DNA from: Cryobacterium mannosilyticum
Lineage (GTDB): Bacteria; Actinomycetota; Actinomycetes; Actinomycetales; Microbacteriaceae
Direction: 5' to 3'
Assembly: GCF_004402705.1 (NCBI RefSeq)
Contig: NZ_SOFM01000003.1
Span: 20,527 to 84,526, forward strand
Length of the DNA stretch: 64,000 nt
Part shown: piece by piece, positions 43,060 to 51,464 of the stretch
Layout: every line of letters starts with the position of its first letter
Position numbering within the stretch: position 1 is the stretch's first letter
Notes under the pieces: generated by a model
Database searches by the model: none
What the model was told of the DNA's origin: nothing
The model's input: only the letters and a program-made list of their open reading frames with translations
Program-made: the position numbers and the translations under genes

Positions 43060-44631
43060 TCACGGGGCCGGCGGAGACGCCAGCCCGTGTTGTAGCGCAT
43101 AAAGGCTCGCGCCGACCCTGTTGGTGGCGCCGATTTTCGCGTACGTCCGCTCTACGTGGTTGCGCACGGTCTTCTCGCTGAGCACCAGCTTCGCGGCGAT
43201 CTCACGGTTGCTCAGCCCGCGGGCCACGTGGCAAAGCACCTCGCGCTCTCGCGGGGTGAGGCCGTCCACCTCGCGAACCCGCACGGCATGGTGACCGGCG
43301 ACGGTCAGCACCGCCGCAGTGCACTCGGAGTCGAACAGCCCGTGCGCGCTGCGGCGACCCAGGCGCGCTGCCGCGTCGTCGGGATCCAGCGCCTCGCGGT
43401 GAGGGCGCGGCTCGAGCGCCGTTTGGTAGGAGACGGCGGCGGCCAGGATTCGTTCACCAGGCCCGAGCGACGTCCCTGACATGCCCAGCGGGTAGCCGCT
43501 GCCGTCGACATGCTCGTGGTGGGCCCGCGCGTAAGCCCGCTCGCGCTCCAACCGGGGAATCCGAGACAACGCACGGTCGGTGAGATAAGGGTGCATCCGG
43601 ACCCGTTCCCACTCGGACACCGTGAGCTCTCCGCGCTTGGACCAGATTTGGCTGGACACGCCCAGCTTGCCGATGTCGTGCAGATGTCCGGCCCGGAGCA
43701 GAGCGCGGACCTCCGTCTTGTCCAACCCGAGCAGCTCTCCGGCTCCGGCGGCCAGCGCGGCGACGCCGCGCGAATGCCCCAGCGCGAAGGGGCACTTCAG
43801 GTCGGCGAAGTCCCCGATCGCGCACACCAGAGTGTCCAAACCGTCGTCGTCCAGGCGTGTCTCGGCGTCCGGTGCCTCCGCGATCGCCGCAGACCAGGCG
43901 TCGCCGTCCGCCACCTCGGCGAACACCGGATCCGGGTCCTCGACGAGGGCGTCGACAACGGCCGGGTCGAAATGCCCGCCCCGCCGGGCGAGGGCCATCG
44001 CGACCGCGGCATTGATCCCATACATCCGGTAGTGGACCTCGGCGGTGTCCGCCAACTGGGCGATGCGCATCTCTATCGGAATCTGCTCGCCCGGGCAACC
44101 TCGGGGAAGACCTGCCCCGTCGAAGCGCTCGAACGTGAACCCCACGGCCCGTACCACGTCCGACGGGAGGCCGATGTGATCGGCGAGCGCTGCTGCCGAC
44201 AGGCAGTGGGAGTGCATGTGCGCCCCGAGCTGTCCTCGGGCGTCCCGAAGCATGGCTCCCATCGTCAATACCCGCCGGGCCGTTGGCTCCCCGCGGGCGA
44301 CGTTGCGGAGAAGGAAGCGCAGGAACGGCATTCCAGTCCAGTCCACCGAGTAGGCGTCGCGGCGGACGGCGATGTCGTCGCCGAACCAGCGCGCGTACTC
44401 CTGGGAGTCGGCGTTGCAGCCGATCCACATCATCATCGCCGTGTAGTAGGTCGTGTCTCGCTGCTTGCGGCTCAACCCGAGGCGGTCGGCCAGCCGGCAG
44501 GCGATGAGAGCCGTTCGCAGCATATGTTCTGCCGGTTGCCCGAGCCCGAGGTCGATGGCCACCGAAAGCCCGGCGACGACCTCTATACGGCGCGGCAGGG
44601 CCATGTCCCTGCGCCGAGCGGTGGGCTCCAT
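43060..44631 (-). CDS. HD-GYP-type phosphohydrolase fused to a LuxR-type HTH
   Basis: 523 residues. The first half is a degenerate HD-related region (LRTALIACRLADRLGLS, then FERFDGAGLPRGCPGEQIP). The second HD domain has HLHDIGKLGVSS and ARAHHEHVDGSGYPLG (HHE...DGSGYP, the GYP motif) and would bind metals and cleave cyclic dinucleotides or related phosphodiesters. The C-terminal 65 residues are a LuxR/GerE HTH (LTPREREVLCHVARGLSNRE and KTVRNHVERTYAKIG). A direct link of second-messenger breakdown to transcription is implied (inference). The ATG at 44631 gives a sensible length. Confidence 0.92.
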   Translation of the reverse strand: MEPTARRRDMALPRRIEVVAGLSVAIDLGLGQPAEHMLRTALIACRLADRLGLSRKQRDTTYYTAMMMWIGCNADSQEYARWFGDDIAVRRDAYSVDWTGMPFLRFLLRNVARGEPTARRVLTMGAMLRDARGQLGAHMHSHCLSAAALADHIGLPSDVVRAVGFTFERFDGAGLPRGCPGEQIPIEMRIAQLADTAEVHYRMYGINAAVAMALARRGGHFDPAVVDALVEDPDPVFAEVADGDAWSAAIAEAPDAETRLDDDGLDTLVCAIGDFADLKCPFALGHSRGVAALAAGAGELLGLDKTEVRALLRAGHLHDIGKLGVSSQIWSKRGELTVSEWERVRMHPYLTDRALSRIPRLERERAYARAHHEHVDGSGYPLGMSGTSLGPGERILAAAVSYQTALEPRPHREALDPDDAAARLGRRSAHGLFDSECTAAVLTVAGHHAVRVREVDGLTPREREVLCHVARGLSNREIAAKLVLSEKTVRNHVERTYAKIGATNRVGASLYALQHGLASPPAP

Positions 44632-44650
44632 GTCGCAAGTATGCTCCTGG

Positions 44651-45367
44651 TCAACTCCGGACGGCAGTGCTCGTCAGGATCGGCGCGAAACTCGCCCGTC
44701 CGACGAAGAAGATTCCCTTTTGTGGGAGCCAGAAGTCGGCCAGGTGGCTCTGTTCGGACAGCGGCCCAACGTCCCCGAGGTCCTCGCCGTCGAGTCGGGC
44801 TCGTCCACCGACAACACGCCACACTTGCTGGGGTGCCGCCTTATATGACGGCCCGTTCGGCGTGACGCCGTGCAACCGCATGCGACCAGTGCCCAGGAAC
44901 GCCGCTGCCACCGGCCCCATTGAGCCGAGAACGGCGTCGCTGTTCCAGGCGCCTTCGGGCATGGCCCCGCCCATCGCGGTCATCATCCGCGTCGCCGGCG
45001 TGCTCGCCAACTCCAGTCGCCACGACAACCGGTCGCTCATCGTCACCTCAAGCGTCCAGCCATCCTGCCAACTGACACCGATGGCCGGTACCTGTTCACC
45101 CGGCGCCTCCGAACCGAAGTACCGAGGGCAACTCACCTCAGGGGCGACAGTGGTAAAGATCTCCCATCGGCCTTCGGGCGTGTGGTGCCAGACCGCCCGG
45201 TAGGACGGGCCGACCGAGGTGGCTTCGAAAACCCGGAGGGCCAGGTAATGGCCGCTCACGTAGGGCAGGCCCATGACCCCGTACCCGGTGAAGCGTTCGT
45301 CGGTGCCTTCGATGAGCCGAGGGTTGGCCGTCACTGACGCTACGGCCTCGCGTGGTGTGGTATTCAT
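44651..45367 (-). CDS. Conserved hypothetical protein
   Basis: 238 residues from the ATG at 45367. It is a soluble protein with alternating strands (YVSGHYLALRVFEATSVGPS, WRLELASTPATRMM) and no signal peptide. It is 20 bases upstream of the HD-GYP/LuxR gene on the same strand and is probably co-transcribed. Family not recognised; the AVWHHTPEGRWEIFT and PRYFG segments may be useful for searching. Confidence 0.72.
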   Translation of the reverse strand: MNTTPREAVASVTANPRLIEGTDERFTGYGVMGLPYVSGHYLALRVFEATSVGPSYRAVWHHTPEGRWEIFTTVAPEVSCPRYFGSEAPGEQVPAIGVSWQDGWTLEVTMSDRLSWRLELASTPATRMMTAMGGAMPEGAWNSDAVLGSMGPVAAAFLGTGRMRLHGVTPNGPSYKAAPQQVWRVVGGRARLDGEDLGDVGPLSEQSHLADFWLPQKGIFFVGRASFAPILTSTAVRS

Positions 45368-45641
45368 GGCTCCAGCGTGCGCCCTGGCAGGTCGGAACAC
45401 CTGAGGCATCGGCCTCAACTCGAGTGTTCATCGGCTTTGAAGCCACTCCCCGCTCGTATTGGCTCACGATTACAGGAGCCGATACCGCCGCTTACCTTCA
45501 GCGGGATGAGTTCGACCGGATTTATCACATGCTCCAGACGGAGACGCCGACCTTCTTCACTGCTTTCACGCGCTTCGTCGTTGACCATCGGAGTATGCCT
45601 CGCTAGCGTGGCGAGCACAAGCGCCTCGGGAGGGAGTGACG

Positions 45642-46449
45642 ATGCCTGGCTCTGACACCTCGTTTGAAGGCTCGATCCCGGTTCTCTACCATCGCCATCT
45701 CGCGCCGCTCCTGTTTGAGCCCTACGCCATCGATATCGCGATGCGGATCGCAGCGCTGGCCCCGCCGCTGCTTCTCGAGACGGCAGCCGGGACGGGGTCG
45801 TCACCCGTGAGCTCGAACGGGTGCTCGGCAGGGGGACCGCCATCACGGCTACGGACCTGAACCAGGCGATGATCGACATCGCGACGAGCGTCGGGACGGG
45901 CCACGCTGAGTGGGTGCAATGCGACGCCATGGCCCTGCCATTCGACGATGACAGTTTCGAGGTAGTCGCCTGCCAGTTCGGCGTGATGTTCTTCTCGGAT
46001 AGGATACGCGCGTATCGAGAAGCGGTGCGTGTTCTGTCTGCCGACGGCGTCTTCATCTTCACGGTGTGGGACAGTCTCGCGGTCAACGCCGTCACCCGCA
46101 TCGTGGCCGAGGCGCTGGTCGAACGGTATCCCGACGACGCCCCCTCCTTCATCGAACGAATCCCGTTTGGATACTTCGACGTGGACCTCATGAGGTCCGA
46201 GCTCATGAAGTCAGGGTTCTCGAACGTCGCGTTCGCAACGGTGCGCCTACCCAGTCGCGCAGACTCATCTCGCAAGGCCGCGATCGGAGTGTGCCAGGGC
46301 ACGCCAGTGCGGGCTGAGATCGAGTCCAGAGAAACCGATGGACTGGAAGCGGCGACAGACGACGCAACTCGGGCCCTGATCGCGACATTCGGCTCGGCCG
46401 GCCTCGAAAGCACCATGCACAAGCGATCACCGTCACGGCGCGGCTCTGA
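45642..46449 (+). pseudogene. SAM-dependent methyltransferase with two single-base frameshifts
   Basis: Starts at an ATG with a GGAGGGAG RBS. The first frame holds YHRHLAPLLFEPYA and LLLETAAGTG (motif I, SAM-binding). At a G4 tract (45794-45797) one base is missing; the next frame continues as TRELERVLGRGTAITATDLN, CDAMALPFDDDSFEVVACQFG and MFF. A second missing base near 46423 separates the end, after which ITVTARL and a stop at 46447-46449 finish a typical class I methyltransferase of about 270 residues. It is either a recent pseudogene or the result of sequence errors. Confidence 0.8.
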
Positions 46450-46539
46450 AACCTCTCCGAGGGCGGCGCTGGCAGGGCTGGTTCCGGCGAGCAGCTTTAA
46501 GACGGTGGGCAGCCGCGTGGACAGCGACCGCACACCGCC

Positions 46540-46592
46540 AGGAAGTCTAGTTTTGAACACAGCGGTACTGATCAGTCCAGTCTAGTTTGACT
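46540..46592 (+). promoter_or_regulatory. Direct repeat upstream of the alpha/beta hydrolase gene
   Basis: AGTCTAGTTT occurs at 46544-46553 and 46579-46588, 35 bases apart, with a CTGATCAG palindrome between them. Together these may be regulator binding sites for the downstream gene. Confidence 0.4.
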
Positions 46593-46608
46593 CGAAATGA
46601 GGATGTCC

Positions 46609-47394
46609 ATGTCCAGCTTTGTGACAACCGCTCTGCACGACCGTGTCGCCTACGATCTTCGCGGATCCGGTCCATCGGTGATCTTTGTCGCCGGCGCCGG
46701 TCCGTGGCGCGAGATCGACCCGGTCACGACTTCGACCGCGGAGCTCCTCGCCGACAAGGGTTTGACTACCATCGTCTACGACCGAGTGGGCCGAGGGGAC
46801 AGCCGCGCACACGGGCCGATCACCCTCGACCGTGAATTGGCTGCCATCTCTGCACTGGTAGAAGTGGCAGGCGGCAGCGCCCTGCTCTGCGGGCACTCAT
46901 CCGGATGTTCACTCGCGCTGTTGGCCGCGACGAAGGGAATCTCCGTGACCGGTCTCGCTCTCTGGGAAGCGCCCCTCGCTCCACCGGACAGCGGTGCCAA
47001 GGAGCTGGCGAATGACCTTCGCGAACTGCTCGCCGCAGGAGAGCGGAAGCGCGCCCTTGACCTGTACATGCACGACATGCCGCCGGAGATCCTCGAGATC
47101 GTGAAATCGATCCCGGCAATGATTACTCAGGCCGACAGTCTGCAGCCTGACGCCGACTCGCTCGCTTGGGCGGAATCGGCACCGCACTCACAGTTGTTCG
47201 AAGGCATCCTGGTGCCGGTGCTGGCAATGGTGGGCACGAAGAGCTACGACGAGGTGATGGTGCCCGCTGCAGAGTCCATTGCCTCCGCCATTCCCGATGC
47301 GAAGTGGGGGCGGGTACCCGGCGCCGACCACGAGTGGGAGCCCCACGCGATGGCCGACACGCTCGCCGAATTCAGCCGAGGAACAGCTCGATGA
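46609..47394 (+). CDS. Alpha/beta hydrolase
   Basis: 261 residues. Oxyanion region VIFVAGAGPWREIDP, nucleophile elbow CGHSSGCSLAL (GHSSG, Ser about residue 98), catalytic Asp region VGTKSYDE and His in GADHEWEPHA. A general esterase/lipase-like enzyme with unknown substrate. The ATG at 46609 was selected since AGGA lies at proper distance; ATGs at 46597 and 46603 are in frame. The stop overlaps the DUF1905 start as ATGA. Confidence 0.87.
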   Translation: MSSFVTTALHDRVAYDLRGSGPSVIFVAGAGPWREIDPVTTSTAELLADKGLTTIVYDRVGRGDSRAHGPITLDRELAAISALVEVAGGSALLCGHSSGCSLALLAATKGISVTGLALWEAPLAPPDSGAKELANDLRELLAAGERKRALDLYMHDMPPEILEIVKSIPAMITQADSLQPDADSLAWAESAPHSQLFEGILVPVLAMVGTKSYDEVMVPAAESIASAIPDAKWGRVPGADHEWEPHAMADTLAEFSRGTAR

Positions 47395-47672
47395 CCGCCC
47401 AGCGACCTGAACTCCACTTTTCGAGCCCGTTGGCTCATCCAGCGATGCCCGCCTCGTGGACAGTGGTGGCGGTTCCCAAGTCGAAAACCTTCTTTGGCAC
47501 CGGACGCACGATCAAGGTGGATGGAACGATCGATGGTCATCCGTTCGCCGAAACACTGATGCCCGACGGGCAGGGCGGCCACTTCCTTTCCCTCAACGCG
47601 GCACTGCGAAATGCTGTCGGCAAGCGGATCGGTGACATCGTCGACGTGCATCTGGCCGAACGACCGAAATAG
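47391..47672 (+). CDS. DUF1905 family protein
   Basis: 93 residues. The small beta-barrel DUF1905 pattern is clear: WTVVAVPKSKTFFGTGRTIKVDGTI in the first half and GGHFLSLNAALRNAVGKRIGD in the second (given here in part). Members occur alone or fused to YdeI-type domains; function unknown. Translationally coupled to the alpha/beta hydrolase gene. Confidence 0.85.
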   Translation: MTAQRPELHFSSPLAHPAMPASWTVVAVPKSKTFFGTGRTIKVDGTIDGHPFAETLMPDGQGGHFLSLNAALRNAVGKRIGDIVDVHLAERPK

Positions 47673-48066
47673 ACCGCGAGAATCTCGCATCACACCGCAC
47701 ACGGCAGCTGGCTCACCGCGACGGCAACTCCGGTGCGGTTCACCAGCCGCAGCGCCGTCGACCAGGCAATCCACTCCGCACGGACGGACTCCGGCACGAG
47801 TGGCCGAACGCAACTCCTCACAATGCGGAGATGGACGGAGCGCAAATGCTGCGCGCCCGTAGAAGGTTCCCCAGTGAGACTCCGGTGATCGGTGGGGGCG
47901 CGAACGCCTCGCGGCGGACTCTGTGACCGTCAAGGTCCGGCTCGCGGGCGATACGCCTCGACCCGGAACGATCCGGTCGGGCTCGGTGGACTCGTGCCTC
48001 TCGTTACACTGAGCGTGTCGCTCGGGCGGTCCGTGCGACTTCTTCGCGGCCGGAGGTGCTCGTACG
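47673..48066. other. Intergenic stretch without recognised gene
   Basis: About 394 bases between the DUF1905 and M23 genes. No supported ORF. A copy of the recurrent motif (AAGGTTCCCC) is at 47863-47872. The promoter and RBS (GGAGG at 48052) for the peptidase gene are at the right end. Confidence 0.5.
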
Positions 48067-48714
48067 TTGCACACCTCGCCAGTAGTGCTGCGACTGCCAT
48101 TCCTTGGCCGGTGGATCGCAGAGAACAGTCCGGCGAACCGTGTTCCCAGCCATGGCACCCATCTGTTCGGCACAACATTCGCAATCGACTTCATCGCCGT
48201 CGACGAACGCGGCCGTTCGGCGAAGCGCGATTGGCGCTCGGTGCTGGCAACGGAGCCCCCAGAGGTATTTGTCGGATTCGGCGCCCCGATCCTGGCGCCG
48301 GCATCGGGCACTGTCGTTGCCGCGATCGACGGCGAGCTTGATCACGAGGCTCGGCGCTCACAATTGACGCTGATTCCTTACGCGCTCTCCCAGGCTCGCC
48401 GGGTTCGTAAGGGCGTGCGTGCGATCGCGGGGAATCACGTGGTCATCGCGATGGATTCTGCCGGGCCTTTTGTGCTCATCGCCCATCTCCAGCGTGGATC
48501 GGTGAGCGTCGCAGTTGGATCAGTGGTCAAGGTCGGCGAGACAATCGGATCATGCGGAAATTCGGGTAACAGCACGCAGCCACACGTGCACGTGCAAATC
48601 ACTGACTCAACTACCTGGCCGACGGCGCGCGGCAGGCCGATCAGCTTTGAGCGCCCTCACGCCAACGGTGGCAACTGGCTCCCGAGGAACGGGGAGGCCT
48701 TCACCGCCTCATGA
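48067..48714 (+). CDS. M23 family metallopeptidase, cytosolic-type without signal peptide
   Basis: 215 residues from a TTG start that follows GGAGG by ten bases. LytM-type motifs: GTHLFGTTFAIDF (HxxxxxxxxxD arrangement of first zinc ligands), GNHVVIAM and the final QPHVHVQI (HxH). VGETIGSCGNSGNST is the glycine-rich turn of the fold. Most M23 enzymes are exported to cut peptidoglycan cross-links; here no signal peptide is visible, which suggests a different location or a different start. Confidence 0.82.
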   Translation: MHTSPVVLRLPFLGRWIAENSPANRVPSHGTHLFGTTFAIDFIAVDERGRSAKRDWRSVLATEPPEVFVGFGAPILAPASGTVVAAIDGELDHEARRSQLTLIPYALSQARRVRKGVRAIAGNHVVIAMDSAGPFVLIAHLQRGSVSVAVGSVVKVGETIGSCGNSGNSTQPHVHVQITDSTTWPTARGRPISFERPHANGGNWLPRNGEAFTAS

Positions 48715-48987
48715 AACACACCAGCACCCACCCGCCATATCGGCGACGGTTCCTCCGCGGTACCCGGACAAGAGCACCGAGCCACTCCCCTGCTTCGCCC
48801 GAGGCGAGAGCCAGGCGACGTGCGCCTTACGGGCGGCTTGACTGAAGACGGCGCGCCCTGGGCAGTACAATCACAGTCGATCCGGCTAGCCCTCGCGAGT
48901 ACGATGACGAACCGTCCCGCTCGGAAAGTCCCCAAGAATCTCGGAGACCGACGATGATGTCGCCACGCTCTAGCGCAGTGGCTGACA
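48715..48987. other. Intergenic stretch without recognised gene
   Basis: About 270 bases. A toxin-like partner would be expected after the XRE gene on the minus strand, but no intact ORF is seen. Short minus-strand frames such as ERGDIIVGLRDSWGLS may be gene debris. Confidence 0.4.
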
Positions 48988-49562
48988 TCAGACGCTCGCG
49001 AAGGTGTCTGCCCAAGCAAGGACACCGCGGTCGGCGAACTCGTTCGACACGTCGCCACGCTCGGGCGCGGGGTCGGCCGGGTCGACCCGGAGGACGACAG
49101 GTTCGGCGAGTGCGCGATCGGGGTTGTTCACCCATTCTGGGAGCGGGATGTCCTCCTGATTGAGCCTCCACGCCACGAGCGCCGCGATTGCAGCATCCCA
49201 CACCGGTTCCCGGTGGGTTCGGGCTCCGTCAGCCCAAGAATTCCTCGGACGAGTCCGTGTTCGGCGGTGAGGTTATCGTTCAATCGAAGGAGCGCCCGGA
49301 GCGCCCGGTCGGTGTCCTTCACCCGAAGATATTCACGGATCGCCTCTGCCGCGCTGGCGGCATCGTCTCGACGTGTGGGAGCGGCGTACAGGCGGTGTCC
49401 GGCACCGGCGAGCAGACGATCAACCGTGCTGTACGCAGCGTCCCTTCCGCGCTCGTGATGGGAGACGCTGGCCTGATCGATGCCGGTCAACTCTGCAAGT
49501 CTCGCCTGAGTGAGATGCCTACTCCGGCGAGCGGCCCGGACGAGAGTGGATGAAGCGGCCAC
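48988..49562 (-). pseudogene. XRE-family HTH regulator with one frameshift
   Basis: GTG start with a GAGGG RBS. The N-terminus is an XRE HTH (RHLTQARLAELTGIDQASVS, about 15-34). The frame continues to LTEPEPTGN near 49210, where one G is missing; the rest of the protein continues in another frame as VWDAAIAALVAWRLNQEDIP, EWVNNPDRAL and NEFADRGVL to the stop at 48988. Such XRE proteins are often antitoxin-like single- or two-gene regulators in actinobacteria. An upstream palindrome suggests autoregulation. It is a pseudogene or a sequence error. Confidence 0.75.
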
Positions 49563-49581
49563 AACAGTCCCTCACCTTCTC

Positions 49582-49603
49582 AATATGACTCCTGAATCAT
49601 ATT
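49582..49603. promoter_or_regulatory. 22-bp palindrome over the XRE gene promoter
   Basis: Arms AATATGA and TCATATT with 8 bases between; 9 of 11 base pairs are symmetric. A TATGAT -10-like box on the minus strand lies inside it, 20-40 bases upstream of the XRE start, as for an autoregulated repressor. Confidence 0.65.
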
Positions 49604-49745
49604 CTTGGGCAAACTGGCGTCTCCGTGCATTGTGTCGCCACAATCAAAAGGCCAGAAGCCGTCACGCCGGAGCCATTGTCGCGAGCCCGGGCCCGGCTCT
49701 GGTCGCAAGATTCGGAAATGGCTCCACTGGGGGTCGCCCAAATGC

Positions 49746-49769
49746 AAAAGCCCCCGCGTGAGCGGGGGT
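49746..49769 (-). terminator. Terminator after tRNA-Gln
   Basis: Minus strand: CCCCCGC, a 4-base loop, GCGGGGG, then CTTTT. It lies 12 bases after the tRNA 3' end. Confidence 0.85.
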
Positions 49770-49780
49770 TCTACTCGAAG

Positions 49781-49852
49781 CTGGGGTACCTGGACTCGAA
49801 CCAAGAACAACTGAACCAGAATCAGTCGTGTTGCCAATTACACCATACCCCA
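49781..49852 (-). tRNA. tRNA-Gln (CTG)
   Basis: 72-nt cloverleaf on the minus strand. Acceptor TGGGGTA pairs with TACCCCA. Anticodon stem-loop CTGA-TTCTGGT-TCAG has anticodon CTG. T-arm is CTTGGTTCGAGTCCAGG. CCA is not encoded. It lies 79 bases downstream of gltX on the same strand. Confidence 0.96.
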
Positions 49853-49931
49853 ATGCCCATTCCGAAGAGCGGGCCGGTTTGTAACTCTAACCTACCGACG
49901 GGAAGAGGACAAACCGACGCGCGCATCGGCG

Positions 49932-51452
49932 TCAGCCGGCCCGAACGGCCGCCAAAGCGTCGAGCCGGGCAAGGGACTCGGTCTTGCCGAGGATCTCCAT
50001 CGACTCGAACAAGGGCGGCGAGACCTTGCGTCCGGACACGGCCACCCGGAGCGGCCCGAAGGCGATCCGCGGCTTGAGCCCGAGCCCTTCGATCAGCGTC
50101 GCGGCCAGGGTCGTGTGCACGAGCTCGTGCGCCCACTCCGCCTCGGGGATGTCACGCAGCGCCGCAGCCGACGCCGCGAGGATCTCCGCGGTGTTCGCCG
50201 GCAGCGAGGCGAGCGCGTCGGCCTCGTGCACGAGGGCGTCACCGGAGATGAAGAGCGAGCCGAGCATGCCGGGGACCTCGCCGAGCAGGGCGATGCGTTC
50301 CTGGATCAGGGGCGCGCCGGCCTCGAGGATGGCCTGTTCGGCATCCGTCAGCGGCTCGGTGACGATCCCGGCGGCGGCCAGGTACGGCACGAGCCGGGCG
50401 GCGAAGTCGGCGGGGTCGAGGAGACGGATGTGGTCGCCGTTGATCGATTCGGCCTTCTTCAGGTCGAACCGGGCCGGGTTCGGGTTGACGTCGACCACGT
50501 CGAACGCGGCCACCATCTCCTCGACGGAGAAGACGTCGCGGTCGTGCGAGAGCGACCAGCCGAGCAGCGACAGGTAGTTGACGAGGCCCTCGGGGATGAA
50601 CCCGCGCTCGCGGTGCAGGAACAGGTTCGACTCCGGGTCGCGCTTGGAGAGTTTCTTGTTCTTGTCGCCCATCACGTAGGGCAGGTGGCCGAAGCGCGGC
50701 ACGAAGTCGGTCAGGCCGATCTCGATCAGCGCGTGGTAGAGCGCGATCTGCCGCGGGGTCGACGAGAGCAGGTCCTCGCCGCGCAGCACGTGGGTGACGC
50801 CCATCAGGGCGTCGTCGACCGGGTTCACGAACGGGTAGAGCGGATGCCCGTTGGGCCGCACGACGACGAAGTCGCTGAACGAGCCGGCCGGGAAGGTGAT
50901 CTCCCCGCGGACGAGGTCGTCGAACGTGATGTCCTCGGTGGGGACCTTGAGCCTGAGCGCCGGCGAGCGACCCTCCGCGCGGTACGCGGCCTTCTGCGCG
51001 TCCGTCAGGTCGCGCTCGAAGTTGTCGTAGCCGAGCTTCGCGTCGCGGCCGAGCGACACGTTGCGGGCCTCGATCTCCTCGCCGGTGGCGAAGCTCTCGT
51101 AGATGTGGCCGGACTCGGTGAGCCTGGCGATGACGTCCCGGTAGATGTCGTAGCGCTGGGACTGCCGGTACGGTCCGTGCGGTCCGCCGATGTCGACGCC
51201 CTCGTCCCAGTCGAGGCGCAGCCAGCGCAGGGCTTCGAGAAGTTGCACGAAACTTTCCTCGGTGTCGCGCGCCGGGTCGGTGTCCTCCACCCGGAAGATG
51301 AACGTTCCGCCGGTGTGCCGGGCGTAGGCCCAGTTGAACATCGCGGTGCGCACCAGGCCGACGTGCGGCGTTCCGGTGGGAGATGGGCAGAACCGCACGC
51401 GCACATCGGTGCCGGTCGCGGTCGAGAATGGGTGTGCTGGTGTCGTAGACAT
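49932..51452 (-). CDS. gltX: Glutamate--tRNA ligase
   Basis: 506 residues. It charges tRNA-Glu (and, where GatCAB is used, tRNA-Gln) with glutamate. Class I synthetase motifs: VRFCPSPTGTPHVGLVRTA (HIGH-type, here PHVG) and KLSKRDPESN (KMSKS-type). The length and the C-terminal anticodon-binding helical domain are normal. tRNA-Gln follows 79 bases after its stop. Confidence 0.97.
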   Translation of the reverse strand: MSTTPAHPFSTATGTDVRVRFCPSPTGTPHVGLVRTAMFNWAYARHTGGTFIFRVEDTDPARDTEESFVQLLEALRWLRLDWDEGVDIGGPHGPYRQSQRYDIYRDVIARLTESGHIYESFATGEEIEARNVSLGRDAKLGYDNFERDLTDAQKAAYRAEGRSPALRLKVPTEDITFDDLVRGEITFPAGSFSDFVVVRPNGHPLYPFVNPVDDALMGVTHVLRGEDLLSSTPRQIALYHALIEIGLTDFVPRFGHLPYVMGDKNKKLSKRDPESNLFLHRERGFIPEGLVNYLSLLGWSLSHDRDVFSVEEMVAAFDVVDVNPNPARFDLKKAESINGDHIRLLDPADFAARLVPYLAAAGIVTEPLTDAEQAILEAGAPLIQERIALLGEVPGMLGSLFISGDALVHEADALASLPANTAEILAASAAALRDIPEAEWAHELVHTTLAATLIEGLGLKPRIAFGPLRVAVSGRKVSPPLFESMEILGKTESLARLDALAAVRAG

Positions 51453-51464
51453 ACGCTGTTCATC

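Noticed and set aside
45352..45606. 84-codon plus-strand ORF before the methyltransferase (contains YWLTITGADTAAYLQRDEFD)
   Set aside because: Parts look protein-like but the start overlaps the 5' end of the divergent gene, there is no RBS and no family is recognised.
45415..46560. 381-codon minus-strand ORF opposite the methyltransferase
   Set aside because: It is antisense to the frameshifted methyltransferase, whose motifs are convincing; Ser/Arg-rich shadow composition.
20062..48754. Integron-like cassette array as explanation of the accessory region
   Set aside because: No integrase gene and no attC-type folded sites seen; genes lie on both strands and many have their own promoters. 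Only the recurrent motif is kept as an observation.
49781..49852. tRNA-Gln as an attachment site with a downstream direct repeat
   Set aside because: I looked for a copy of the tRNA 3' end in the accessory region and did not find one by eye.
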